DNA from: Aegilops tauschii subsp. strangulata
Taxonomy: Eukaryota > Streptophyta > Magnoliopsida > Poales > Poaceae
Length of the DNA stretch: 64,000 nucleotides
Reading direction: 5' to 3'
Assembly: GCF_002575655.3 (NCBI RefSeq)
Contig: NC_053035.3
Span: forward strand, 377,185,792 to 377,249,791
The notes under the pieces were generated by a model that saw nothing but the letters and a program-made list of their open reading frames with translations, had not been told where the DNA came from and searched no databases. A program made the position numbers and the translations under genes. Positions 36,971-46,584 of the stretch are shown in pieces (the stretch's first letter is position 1; the number at the start of each line of letters is the position of its first letter).

Positions 36971-38525
36971 TGCTACCTCTTGAGCACTGCGTTGGTTTTC
37001 CCTTGAAGAGGAAAGGGTGATTCAACAAAGTAGCGTAAGTATTTCCCTCAGTTTTTGAGAACCAAGGTATCAATCCAGTAGGAGGCCACGCACGAGTCCC
37101 TCGCACCTACACAAACAAATAAATCCTTGCAACCAACGCGATAAGGGGTTGTCAATCCCTACACGGTCACTTACGAGAGTGAGATCTGATAGATATGATA
37201 AGATAATATTTTTGGTATTTTTATGATAAAGATGCAAAGTAAAATAAAAGGCAATAAAAATAACTAAGTGTTGGAAGATTAATATGATGGAAAATAGACC
37301 CGGGGGCCATAGGTTTCACTAGTGGCTTCTCTCAAGAGCATAAGTATTTACGGTGGGTGAACAAATTACTGTTGAGCAATTGACAGAATTGAGCATAGTT
37401 ATGAGAATATCTAGGTATGATCATGTATATAGGCATCACGTCCGAGACAAGTAGACCGACTCCTGCCTGCATCTACTACTATTACTCCACACATCGACCG
37501 CTATCCAGCATGCATCTAGAGTATTAAGTTCATAAGAATAGAGTAACGCCTTAAGCAAGATGACATGATGTAGAGGGATAAACTCATGCAATATGATATA
37601 AACCCCATCTTGTTATCCTTGATGGCAACAATACAATACGTGCCTTGCTGCCCCTACTGTCACTGGGAAAGGACACCGCATGATTGAACCCAAAGCTAAG
37701 CACTTCTCCCATTGCAAGAAAGATCAATCTAGTAGGCCAAACCAAACTGATAATTCGAAGAGACTTGCAAAGATAACCAATCATACATAAAAGAATTCAG
37801 AGAAGATTCAAATATTGTTCATAGATAAACTTGATCATAAACCCACAATTCATCGGTCTCAACAAACACACCGCAAAAGAAGATTACATCGAATAGATCT
37901 CCACGAGAGAGGGGGGGAACATTGTATTGAGATCCAAAAGGAGAGAGGAAGACATCTAGCTAATAACTATGGACCCGAAGGTCTAAGGTAAACTACTCAC
38001 ACATCATCGGAGAGGCTATGGTGTTGATGTAGAAGCCCTCCGTGATTGATGCCCCCTCCGGCGGAGCTGCGGAACAGGCCCCAAGATGGGATCTCACGGG
38101 TACAGAAGGTTGCGGTGGTGGAATTAGGTTTTTGGCTCCGTATCTGGTAGTTTGGGGGTACGTAGGTATATATAGGAGGAAGGAGTACGTCGGTGGAGCA
38201 ACAGGGGGCCCACGAGGGTGGAGGGCGCGCCCCCTACCTCGTGCCCTCCTTGTTGATGTCTTGACGTAGGGTCCAAGTCCTCTGGATCACGTTCGTTCCA
38301 AAAATCACGTTCCCGAAGGTTTCATTCTGTTTGGACTCCGTTTGATATTCTTTTTCTGCGAAACTCTGAAATAGGCAAAAAACAGCAATTCTGGGCTGGG
38401 CCTCCGGTTAATAGGTTAGTCCCAAAAATAATATAAAAGTGTATAATAAAGCCCAATAATGTCCAAAACAGAATATAATATAGCATGGAACAATCAAAAA
38501 TTATAGATACGTTGGAGACGTATCA
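36971..38525 (-). repeat. LTR-C, 5' LTR of element Y (1555 bp)
   Basis: It begins TGCTACCTCTTGAGC and ends GACGTATCA on plus, then CAGGC of the Fatima-like antisense gene. A private deletion removes part of the GCGCGCCC stretch near 38226-38232. TATATATAGG at about 38167-38176 is the likely promoter region (read on minus). Confidence 0.88.
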
Positions 38526-41347
38526 CAGGCCACAGCCGGACTATCAGGTCCTTCATGGCTAACTCGGCCAACTTGTGCAGCTCGACCAGTTGTTTCAACT
38601 GGTCGCTAAAGGGCACCGGATGTTCCGGTCCAAGATATTGGGACCAGAACAGCTTCTCCGTAGACATCCCTTCTTCAGCCCGATAGAACTCGGCAGCATC
38701 TGATACGCTGCACGGCAGATCGGTAAACACAGCTGGAAAACACAAGTTCGGGTAAGTACAAAGACCGCTTCCTTTGCATACTTGCCTTGCATAGTGAAAG
38801 CCTTACCCGCCGGAATCTTCTTGGTCGCCTGGATTTCCTGGAGGGCGCTCTGGGCTTCGGCTCGGGCATCTTGCAGGCCTTAGCAAGTTCAAATTCTTGT
38901 GTCCTAGAATCACGCTCCAAGGACTCGTACTTCTTAACGGCATCCTGGAGCTCTTGCTGAATCTTGCTGACCCTGGCCTCGTGCTTCTCGCGTGCGGCAC
39001 GTTCCTTGGCCGCTTTTTCTTCGGCCTCGGCTAACGCCTTTTTGAGGGCCGCCACCTCAGTCGTGGCCCCTAGTAAAGTTCATGACACTTTAGTCAGCTT
39101 GAACCATTTATTCTTGAATATACACGCAGGTTACTGCATACCTTGGTTATCCTCCAGCTGCTTCTTCACGAGGCCGAGCTCTTCCTCGGCCCGCTCCAGT
39201 TTCTGCTTCAGTCCGGAGACCTCCGCGGTTTGAGCGGTAGCAGCCCGCAACAAGGCCTGCTTATTCACATAGACACCTTATGTTAGACTCCTGCGAACAT
39301 TATTTTTGATCCTCTGTTCGGCTTTTTCTTTCCGGACACCGAACAGAGCATCAGGGGCTACTATCTACACTGTGATATTCTTCCTACAATTATATTACTC
39401 ACCTCAAAGCCTGTTAGAAGGCTAGCGCAGGCTTCGGTCAGTCCGTTTTTGGTAGACTGAACCTTTTCGATCACCATACCCATATGGGCACGGTGCTCAT
39501 CCACAATGGAGGCAACTTGCAACGCTTCCAGTAGATGATCCGGCACCTCTGGTTGGACAAAGGTCACCGGCGGCACACCCCCTCTTTTCGGGAAGGCCGT
39601 TCGCCGGACTCCGGAGCCGTATAGGTCTCCGGAATAGAGTCCGGCTGAGGGTCGAATAGAACTCGACCCGCATCATCCGTCTCTACATTGGCTTTTTCCC
39701 CCATATGTCCGACGGCTCGGGAGTCATCCTGGGGCGCCAGCCTGATGATCTCCGGAACTTTCCCCCGGTCTGAGGAGGTCCTTCGAGACACCTCCTCATC
39801 ATCACCCTTGGCCGAGGGAGAGTAAGCAGGCGACGACGACATGCTGGCCCTCTCCTTTGGGTCCAGCGAACCTTCTGATGAAGATCGCGGAGAACTGTCC
39901 CGGGCCAGACTGCAATAACATGATTCAAACATATCAATATTACAAGGCGGAAAGGCCAGACGTTTGGGCGTGCATAAAGGTTTTGATACTTACGATGTGG
40001 CCCGAGGCTTGGTCCGGGGAGGTCGCTCCGGACTGCTATCGACGTCCCACACAGAGTTATCCGCGAGGGAGCCTTTCCCCCTCTTGGGCGCCTTCGCCTC
40101 CAGGTTCGTGGAGGCCGTTCTCTTCTTCCTCCCGCCTCAGGTGGGGAGTCATCTTCTTCTTCCTCCTCCTCGTCATCATCTTCGGCGGACGAAGAGTGAG
40201 TCTCGTCTTTGGACATCACGTCTGAAGCGCCTTTTCGGCGAGGGCCCCTCCGGGCCCCTTTGGCCGGTTTCTTGGCCGTCTTCTCCGGCACCTCATAAGG
40301 TGGTGGAAACAGCATTTTCGTCAGTAATGGGAATTTTGGGTCTTCGGGCAGCGGTGCCGGACAGTTAATCCCCCCTGCTACCTCGATCCAGGCCTGAAAA
40401 CATGGATAGGAAGGCTTAGGCTTTTTCCTCAAAATATGCTAGTAAAGGGTATACCTTGAAAACATGAAAGAACTTACTGAATTAGCCTGGCGTTTTAAGC
40501 TGAGCCCGCGATCCTCGGTCATGGGCGGTGGCGTCTCGCCGGCCTTGAAGAGCACTTTCCAGATGTCTTCGTGCGTCGTGCCGAAGAGCTCTAGTAGCGT
40601 CTGGTGCTTGGCCGGATCGTACTCCCACAAACAGCAAGTCCGGCGTTGGCACGGAAGGACCCGACGAACGAGCATGACCTGGATCACGTTGACAAGCTTG
40701 ATTTTCCTGTCTATCATGTTCTGGACGCACGTCTGGAGCCCAGTTAGCTCGTCCGAGGGACCCTAGGTTAGGCCCCTCTCTTGCCAGGAGGTGAGCCGCA
40801 TCGGGATTCCGGATCGGAATTCGGGGGCCGCCGCCCAGTCAGTGTCGCGCGGCTCGGTGATGTAGAACCACCCCGATTGCCACCCCTTCACCGTCTCTGT
40901 GAAGGAGCCTTCGGGTCCGGTAACATTGGGCATCTTGCCCACCATGGCGCCTCCGCACTCTGCTTGTTGACCGCTCACCACCTTCGGCTTCACATTGAAG
41001 GTCTTCAGCCATAGACCGAAATGAGGTGGGATGCGGAGAAAGGCCTCGCACATGACAATGAATGCCATGATGTTGAGAATGAAGTTAGGGGCTAGGTCAT
41101 GGAAGTCTAGCCCGTAGTAAAACATTAGTCTGCGGACGAATGGGTGGAGAGGGAATCCCAGCCCGCGGACAAAATGTGTGAGAAACACAACCCTCTCATG
41201 GGGCTCTGGAGTAGGGACGATCTGTCCTTTGACCGGGAGTCGGTGAGCGATCTCCTTGGCCAGGTATCCGGCCTCCCGGAGCTCCTTGATGTCCTTCTTC
41301 TTAACGGAGGAGGCCATCCACTTGCCTCCAGCTCCGGATCCGGACAT
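38526..41347 (-). pseudogene. Inner Fatima-like antisense gene ('putative gypsy type transposon' family), multi-exon
   Basis: Minus strand, ATG at 41345-41347. Exon 1 encodes MSGSGAGGKWMASSVKKKD and a conserved globular block with FPLHPFVRRLMFYYGLDFHD and CEAFLRIPPHFGLW, matching the plant family called putative gypsy type transposon (Pfam Transposase_28, from memory). It then reaches a TAG at 40763-40765 where a Trp is likely ancestral. Introns with GTAAGT donors and AG acceptors lie at 40394-40477 and 39910-39993; the first is phase 0 and joins RQANS to AWIEV. A basic/acidic linker with one frameshift near 40137 follows. Coiled-coil sequence lies around 38885-39055, including ALKKALAEAEEKAAKERAAR. 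The C-terminus is cut by element Y at 38526. No biochemical role is known. Confidence 0.72.
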
Positions 41348-41458
41348 GTTTGGAGTACTTTCTCGAACGAGGAAAAGCTAAAGCTTGGGCGCTGGAGCTC
41401 AAGGACGGAAGGGCTGAAGAAGAGAAAGGGTGTGGGTGAAGAAAGAAATCCTTATCCC

Positions 41459-41468
41459 CTTATAAAGG
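41459..41468 (-). promoter_or_regulatory. Candidate TATA box of the inner antisense gene
   Basis: Read on minus, CCTTTATAAGG lies about 114 bp upstream of the antisense ATG. The same motif (TTATAAAG on plus, 43695-43702) lies at about the same distance from the ATG in the outer copy. Conservation in both copies supports a promoter, but the region is also short and AT-rich. Confidence 0.4.
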
Positions 41469-41880
41469 CCGCGAATATCAAGCGCCTCCCCACTCGCCCT
41501 AAAGGCTCTCCTATTCCCAAGGCCTGTATAAACGGCACAGTTGGGTTTCCCATGCCCGCATTGATGAGAATCCCATGATAAGGGGACACGATTTCTGCTT
41601 TGACAAGACGTGCCAATGGCAACCGCGTCTCGGGACGTGGAGCGTCGGGCACAAAACGGTCCGGAATTATGGTCGGTCGGGCGTGATGTCCTGCTGCAAA
41701 AGTTTGTCAGCGGATTGGACTCGTGTAAAATTATATTCTCTCTGTGGTTGTGTATGGTGTGTGTGACAGGTCCGGATACTATCATCGCGTCCGAAGACTA
41801 TCTTGGAGTTCGGAAAAAAAGGGAACCCGCCTTGCAATGCCGAAGACAATCTGCGCGCCGGACTCCTCGTCATTGAAGCC

Positions 41881-41895
41881 AGGTTCAGGGGCTAC
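41881..41895 (+). other. Inner Fatima-like polypurine tract
   Basis: AGGTTCAGGGGCTAC directly precedes the 3' LTR; the identical arrangement precedes the outer 3' LTR at 44109-44123. This is the expected site for plus-strand priming. Confidence 0.65.
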
Positions 41896-42374
41896 TGAGG
41901 GAGTCCTAGACTAAGGGGTCCTCGGGCGTCCGGCCTATTGTCAATGGGCCGGACTGGTGGCCTGTGAAGACATGAAAGCCGAAGAATGTACCCGTGTCCG
42001 GATTGGACTCTCCTTGGCGTGGAAGGCAAGCTTGGCGACCAACTATGAAGATTCCTTCTTATGTAACCGACTCTATGTAACCCTAGATTCCCCCGGTGTC
42101 TATATAAACCAGAGGGTGTAGTCCGGAAAGGACATACTCATTACCATAGTCATACAGGCTAGGCTTCTAGGGTTTAGCCATTACGATCTCGTGGTAGATC
42201 AACTCTTGTAATACTCATATTCATCAAGATCAATCAAGCAGGAAGTAGGGTATTACCTCCATAGAGAGGGCCCGAACCTGGGTAAACATCGTGTCCCCCG
42301 TCTCCTGTAACCATCGACCTCAGACGCACAGCTCGGGACCCCCTACCCGAGATCCGCCGGTTTTGACACTGACA
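41896..42374 (+). repeat. Inner Fatima-like 3' LTR (479 bp)
   Basis: It begins TGAGGGAGTCCTAG and ends GACACTGACA, followed by the target duplication TCCGC. There are 14 differences from the 5' LTR and no indel. Confidence 0.9.
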
Positions 42375-43581
42375 TCCGCCTCCAGATCTGCGGAAGCCCC
42401 CCTCTTCTTATTTCCCCCTTTAAGGGGAGAGTTGTTCTCTTCCTCCTCCCCTTCATCTTCGTCGGGGGAGGAGTGAGTCTCGGTGTCTTCAGACACTACG
42501 TCTGAAGCACCTCTACGGCGGAGGCCGCTTTTGGCCTCCTTGCCCTTCTTCTTGGCCTTCTTTTCCGGTGCCTGATATGGCGCCGGAACCAGCATCCTCG
42601 TCAATAGAGGAATGGCTGGGTCTTTGGGTAGTGGAGCCGGACAGTGAATCCGCTCCGCCTTCTTCGTCCAACCCTGTGAGAAGAATGGAAAGCTTAAGCA
42701 TACCCCTTGAATTTGCAAGCAATGAAGTTATCATAACAACTTACGGGAGACGCCGCGTGAGTCCAGTCGAGGCCGAGGTCATCGGTCGTTTTCGGCCACG
42801 TCTTTTGGGCCTTGAACAGAAGCTTCCACATGTCTTCGTGCTTCGTGCCGTAGAACCGCTGCAGGGTCCGGGGACCGGCCGGGTTGAACTTCCACATGTA
42901 CTGAGTTCGGCTTTGGCACGGGAGAATCTGGCAAAAGCATTACCTGGATCACGCTGGCCAGACTGGTATTCTTGGTTACCATACTCTTGATGCGATTCTG
43001 CAGCGACGTCACCTTGTCGGATTCTGCAGCCATAGTGGAGGCCCGGACTTGAACTCGGGGGCGGCAGCCCATGTGGTGTCACGAGGTTCCGTGACATAGA
43101 ACCACTCCTGCTGCCATCCCTTCACCATCTCCACGAAGGTACCTTTGGTCCAGGTGACATTGGGGAGTTTGCTCACCATGGCGCCACTGCACTCTGCATG
43201 TTGCCCATCCACCACTTTTGGCTTCACATTGAAGACCTTGAGCCATAGGCCGAAGTGGGGAGGGATGCGGAGGAAGGCCTCACATACAATGATGAACGCT
43301 AAAATATTGAGGAAGGAATTCGGGGCTAGATCATGGAAATCTAGCCCGTAGTAAAACATGAGGCTGTGGACGAAAGGATGGAGGGGAAATCCTAGTCTGC
43401 GAAGGAAATGAGGGATGAACACTACCCTCTCGTTGGGCTCCGGGGTAGGGACGATCTGCCTCTTGGCCGAAAGTCGGTGGGCGATTTCCTTGGCTAAATA
43501 CCCTTCTTCTCGGAGCTCCTTGATGTTCTCCTCCGTAACGGAGGAAGCCATCCACTTGCCCCGCGCTCCAGATCTAGACAT
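42375..43581 (-). pseudogene. Outer Fatima-like antisense gene, N-terminal exons
   Basis: The minus-strand start at ATG 43579-43581 encodes MSRSGARGKWMASSVTEENI and the same conserved block as the inner copy (FPLHPFVHSLMFYYGLDFHD, CEAFLRIPPHFGLW). An intron at 42674-42744 with GTAAGT donor and CACAG acceptor matches the inner intron at 40394-40477. Frame breaks occur near 43010-43040, around the join to exon 2. The next exon is interrupted at 42375 by the inner Fatima-like element and continues at 22807. Comparing the two copies by eye shows the exon/intron plan is conserved while the coding sequence is decayed in both. Confidence 0.7.
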
Positions 43582-43721
43582 GGCTAGAGTGTTTTTTGGG
43601 GACAGAAAAAGATTGAAGCTTGGGCGCTGGAGCTCGAGGACGGATGGGCTGAGGAGGAAGAAGGCGTGGGGTGAAGAGGTGGATTCTTATCCCCTTATAA
43701 AGACAGTGAATGTAGAGCGCC

Positions 43722-43734
43722 CCCCCCCCCCCCA
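43722..43734. repeat. Poly-C run
   Basis: A homopolymer of cytosines in the 5' flank of the outer antisense gene, about 140 bp from its ATG; length is likely unstable. Confidence 0.6.
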
Positions 43735-44123
43735 CGAGCATTAAAACTCGCCTATTCCCAAGGGGTCATGCGAACGGCACGGTTGGATTACCCAAATATG
43801 TATTAATAAGAATCCCGCAATGAGGGGACACGATCTCTGCCTTGACAAGATGTGTCAGTGGAAGTTGCGTATTGAAACGCAAGGCGGGAAGCCCAAAAAA
43901 GGGTTCAAGATATAACAGCACCAAACGTGGCGCTCCGCCGGAAAGGGCCATCAATGGATATATTCTAAGTATTATGCTTTTATTAACCTATTGTGTAGAG
44001 CCGGATATAGATCTCTTGTTCAGAGAGCTGCTTTGAAGTGTTCGGAGCAGGAACCCGCCTTGCAATTCCGAAGACAATCTGCGCACCAGATACATCGTCA
44101 TTGAAGGCAGGTTCAGGGGCTAC

Positions 44124-44619
44124 TGAGGGAGTCCTAGATTACGGGGTCCTCGGGCGTCCGGGCTATGCGACATGGGCCGGACTCGTGGGCCGTGAAGATG
44201 CAAGATAGAAGGCTCTCTCCCGTGTCCGTATAAGGTTTTCCTTGGCGTGGAAGGCAAGCTTGGCATGGAAGGTAAGCTTGGCGTGCGGATTTGAAGATTC
44301 CTTTCTCTGTAAACCGACTCTGTACAACCCTAGCCCCCTCCGGTGTCTATATAAACCGGAGGGTTTAGTCCTTAGGGGCGAGGATAATCATAATCATACC
44401 AGCTAGACATCTAGGGTTTAGCCACTACGATCTTGAGGTAGATCAACTCTTGTAACCCCTATACTCATCAAAGTCAATCAAGCAGGAAGTAGGGTATTAC
44501 CTCCGTCGAGAGGGACCGAACCTGGGTAAACATTGTGTCCCCTGCCTCCTGTTACCTTCGATCCTTAGACGCACAGTTCGGGATCCCCTACCTGAGATCC
44601 GCCGGTTTTGACACCGACA
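44124..44619 (+). repeat. Outer Fatima-like 3' LTR (496 bp)
   Basis: It begins TGAGGGAGTCCTAG after AGGGGCTAC and ends GACACCGACA; TATATAAACC lies near 44348-44357. A short internal duplication (GGCGTGGAAGGCAAGCTTGG / GGCATGGAAGGTAAGCTTGG) is at about 44244-44283. It marks the right boundary of the whole nested complex. The flanking GACGC (44620-44624) would be its target duplication; the partner is outside the window. Confidence 0.85.
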
Positions 44620-44794
44620 GACGCCGCCCCATGTCCGCCCTATATTTGGGCTGTATATGAGGGGTGCTGGTCAGCCCGGGCGTTTGTCCGCGGTTTGAGA
44701 GGTCCGGTTGGACCGATTTTTTGCGACCGATCACTGACCGGATAGCCTGCCCGGGTGTTTGAGACGGGCATGAGAGGACCGGCTGTACATGCTC
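44620..44794. mobile_element. PIF/Harbinger-like MITE, right end
   Basis: The segment ends CGGCTGTACATGCTC followed by TTA (44795-44797). That is a GAGCATGTACAGCCG-type terminal repeat with the 3-bp TTA target expected of PIF/Harbinger elements. The left part is missing because the outer Fatima-like element is inserted at 44619. It contains no coding sequence. Confidence 0.5.
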
Positions 44795-44822
44795 TTAGAG
44801 GATAGATACTGCCCGACGGGAT

Positions 44823-46567
44823 TGAAGGAAATATGCCCTAGGGGCAATAATAAAGTTGTTATTTATATTTCCTTATATCACGATAAATGTTTATTATTCA
44901 TGCTAGAATTGTATTAACCGGAAACTTAGTACATGTGTGAATACATAGACAAACAGAGTGTCCCTAGTATGCCTCTACTTGACTAGCTCGTTAATCAAAG
45001 ATGGTTAAGTTTCCTAGCCATAGACATGTGTTGTCATTTGATGAACGGGATCACATCATTAGACAATGATGTGATGGACAAGACCCATCCGTTAGCTTAG
45101 CATAATGATCGTTTAGTTTTATTGCTATTGCTTTCTTCATGAGTTATACATGTTCCTCAGACTATGAGAATATGCAACTCCCGAATACCGGAGGAACACC
45201 TTGTGTGCTATCAAACGTCACAACGTAACTGGGTGATTATAAAGATGCTCTACAGGTGTCTCCGAAGGTGTTTGTTGGGTTGGCATAGATCGAGATTAGG
45301 ATTTGTCACTCCGTGTATCGGAGAGGTATCTCTGGGCCCTCTCGGTAATGCACATCACTATAAGCCTTGCAAGCAATGTGACTAATAAGTTAGTTGCGGG
45401 ATGATGCATTACAGAACGAGTAAAGAGACTTGCCAGTAATGAGATTGAACTAGGTATGCTGATACCGACGATCGAATCTCGGGCAAGTAACATACCGATG
45501 ACAAAGGGAACAACGTATGTTGTTATGCGGTTTGACCGATAAAGATCTTCGTAGAATATGTGGGAGCCAATAAGAGCATCCAGGTTCCGCTATTGGTTAT
45601 TGACCGAAGAGGTGTCTCGGTCATGTCTACATAGTTGTCGAACCGTAGGGTCCGCACGCTTAACGTTCGATGACGATTTGTATTATGAGTTATGTGATTT
45701 GATGACCGAAGTTTTTTCGGAGTCCCAGATGAGATCACGAACATGACGAGGAGTCTCAAAATGGTCGAGAGGTAAAGATTCATATATTGGAAGGTTGCAT
45801 TCGGACATCGGAATGGTTACGAGTGATTCGGGCATTTTTCCGGAGTACCAGGAGGTTACCGGAACCCCCGGGGGAAAGATATGGGCCTTATGGGCCATAG
45901 GAGGGAGGCTAACCAGCCCAAAAGGGGCTGGTGCGCCCCCCACAAGGGAGGAGCCCAAATTGGACTTGGGAAGGGGGCGCCACCCCCCTTTCCTTCTCCT
46001 ACTCCCTCTCCTTCCCCTTTTCCCCCTCCGGTAGAAGGAAAAAAAGGGTGGGGCCGAATCCTACTAGGACTGGAGTCCTAGTAGGACTCCCATCTCCCTG
46101 GCGCGCCCCTTGTTGGCCGGCCTCCTCCTCCCCTCCTTTATATACGGGGGCAGGGGCACCGCAAAGGCATAACAGACAATTGTCTTAGCCGTGTGCGGTG
46201 CCCCCCTCCACAGTTACACACCTCGGTCATATCGCCATAGTGCTTAGGCGAAGCCCTGCGCCAGTAACTTCATCATCACCGTCGCCACGCCATTGTGCTG
46301 ACGGAACTCTCCCTCGTCCTCAACTGGATCAAGATATCGAGGGACATCATCGAGTTGAACGTGTGCTGAATGCGGAGGTGCCGTACGTTCGGTACTTGGA
46401 GCGGTTGGATCGTGAATACGTTCGACTACATCAACCGCGTTACTAAACGCTTCCGCTTTCGGTCTACGACGGTACGTGGACACACTCTCCCCTCTCGTTG
46501 CTATGCTTCTCCTAGATAGATCTTGCATGATCGTAGGAATTTTTTTGAAATACTACGTTCCCCAACA
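44823..46567 (+). repeat. Angela-3 5' LTR (1745 bp)
   Basis: It starts TGAAGGAAATATGCCC and ends GTTCCCCAACA. TTTATATACGGGGG at about 46137-46150 is the likely TATA box. It shares with the 3' LTR several variants absent from Angela-1 and Angela-2, e.g. GACATGTGTTGTCATTTGATG. Confidence 0.9.
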
Positions 46568-46568
46568 G

Positions 46569-46584
46569 TGGCATCCGAGTCAGG
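46569..46584 (+). other. Angela-3 primer-binding site
   Basis: TGGCATCCGAGTCAGG follows the 5' LTR by one base. It has one change from the Angela-1 and Angela-2 sites. Confidence 0.75.

Larger units (their letters stand above)
24825..38525 (-). mobile_element. Composite X-Y array of two Gypsy elements sharing one chimeric LTR
   Basis: Three LTRs of one Gypsy family (24825-26400, 30271-31860, 36971-38525) alternate with two internal regions, all in minus orientation. The outer flanks do not match: ACGAC on the left in Fatima-like gag, CAGGC on the right in the Fatima-like antisense gene. The middle LTR changes from LTR-A-like to LTR-C-like at 30852-30863. The simplest history is two separate insertions, X in gag and Y in the antisense gene, later joined by recombination between X's right LTR and Y's left LTR, deleting the Fatima-like sequence between them. 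LTR family resembles the Triticeae Sabrina/Wham/Jeli group (sense start TGATACGTCTCC); the exact family name is uncertain. Confidence 0.8.
22808..42374 (+). mobile_element. Inner Fatima-like Gypsy LTR retrotransposon (interrupted and internally deleted)
   Basis: Two 479-bp LTRs (22808-23286 and 41896-42374) bound the element, with a perfect target duplication TCCGC at 22803-22807 and 42375-42379. The plus strand carries gag (23313-24824) and the minus strand the antisense gene (38526-41347). Everything between, i.e. the end of gag, protease and the 3' end of the antisense gene, is replaced by the X/Y Gypsy array. The LTRs differ at 14 of 479 aligned positions by eye (about 2.9%), which at a commonly used grass rate of 1.3e-8 per site per year is about one million years. 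It is inserted in the same orientation inside the antisense gene of a related element. Confidence 0.85.
1196..44619 (+). mobile_element. Outer Fatima-like Gypsy LTR retrotransposon (composite, interrupted)
   Basis: An old Ty3/Gypsy element forms the substrate for most other insertions. Its own sequence is found at 1196-2943, 11617-12875, 21354-22807 and 42375-44619. It reads gag and protease on the plus strand, then a non-coding part, then a long antisense gene on the minus strand, then a polypurine stretch and a 496-bp 3' LTR (44124-44619). The 5' LTR and the start of gag are outside the window or destroyed. Continuity is shown by target duplications around each insertion: AATAC/AATAG, ATTGT/ATTGC and TCCGC/TCCGC. 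The name rests on LTR sequence and gene layout; no reverse transcriptase or integrase is visible, so it looks non-autonomous. Confidence 0.75.

Noticed and set aside
24825..38525. Simple tandem duplication of one Gypsy element by unequal crossing-over
   Set aside because: The two internal regions carry different coding cassettes, the outer flanks lie at different host positions, and the middle LTR is chimeric.
40439..40717. Independent small gene of 92 residues on minus
   Set aside because: It is exon 2 of the antisense gene; it joins exon 3 through a canonical intron and continues exon 1 across a stop.
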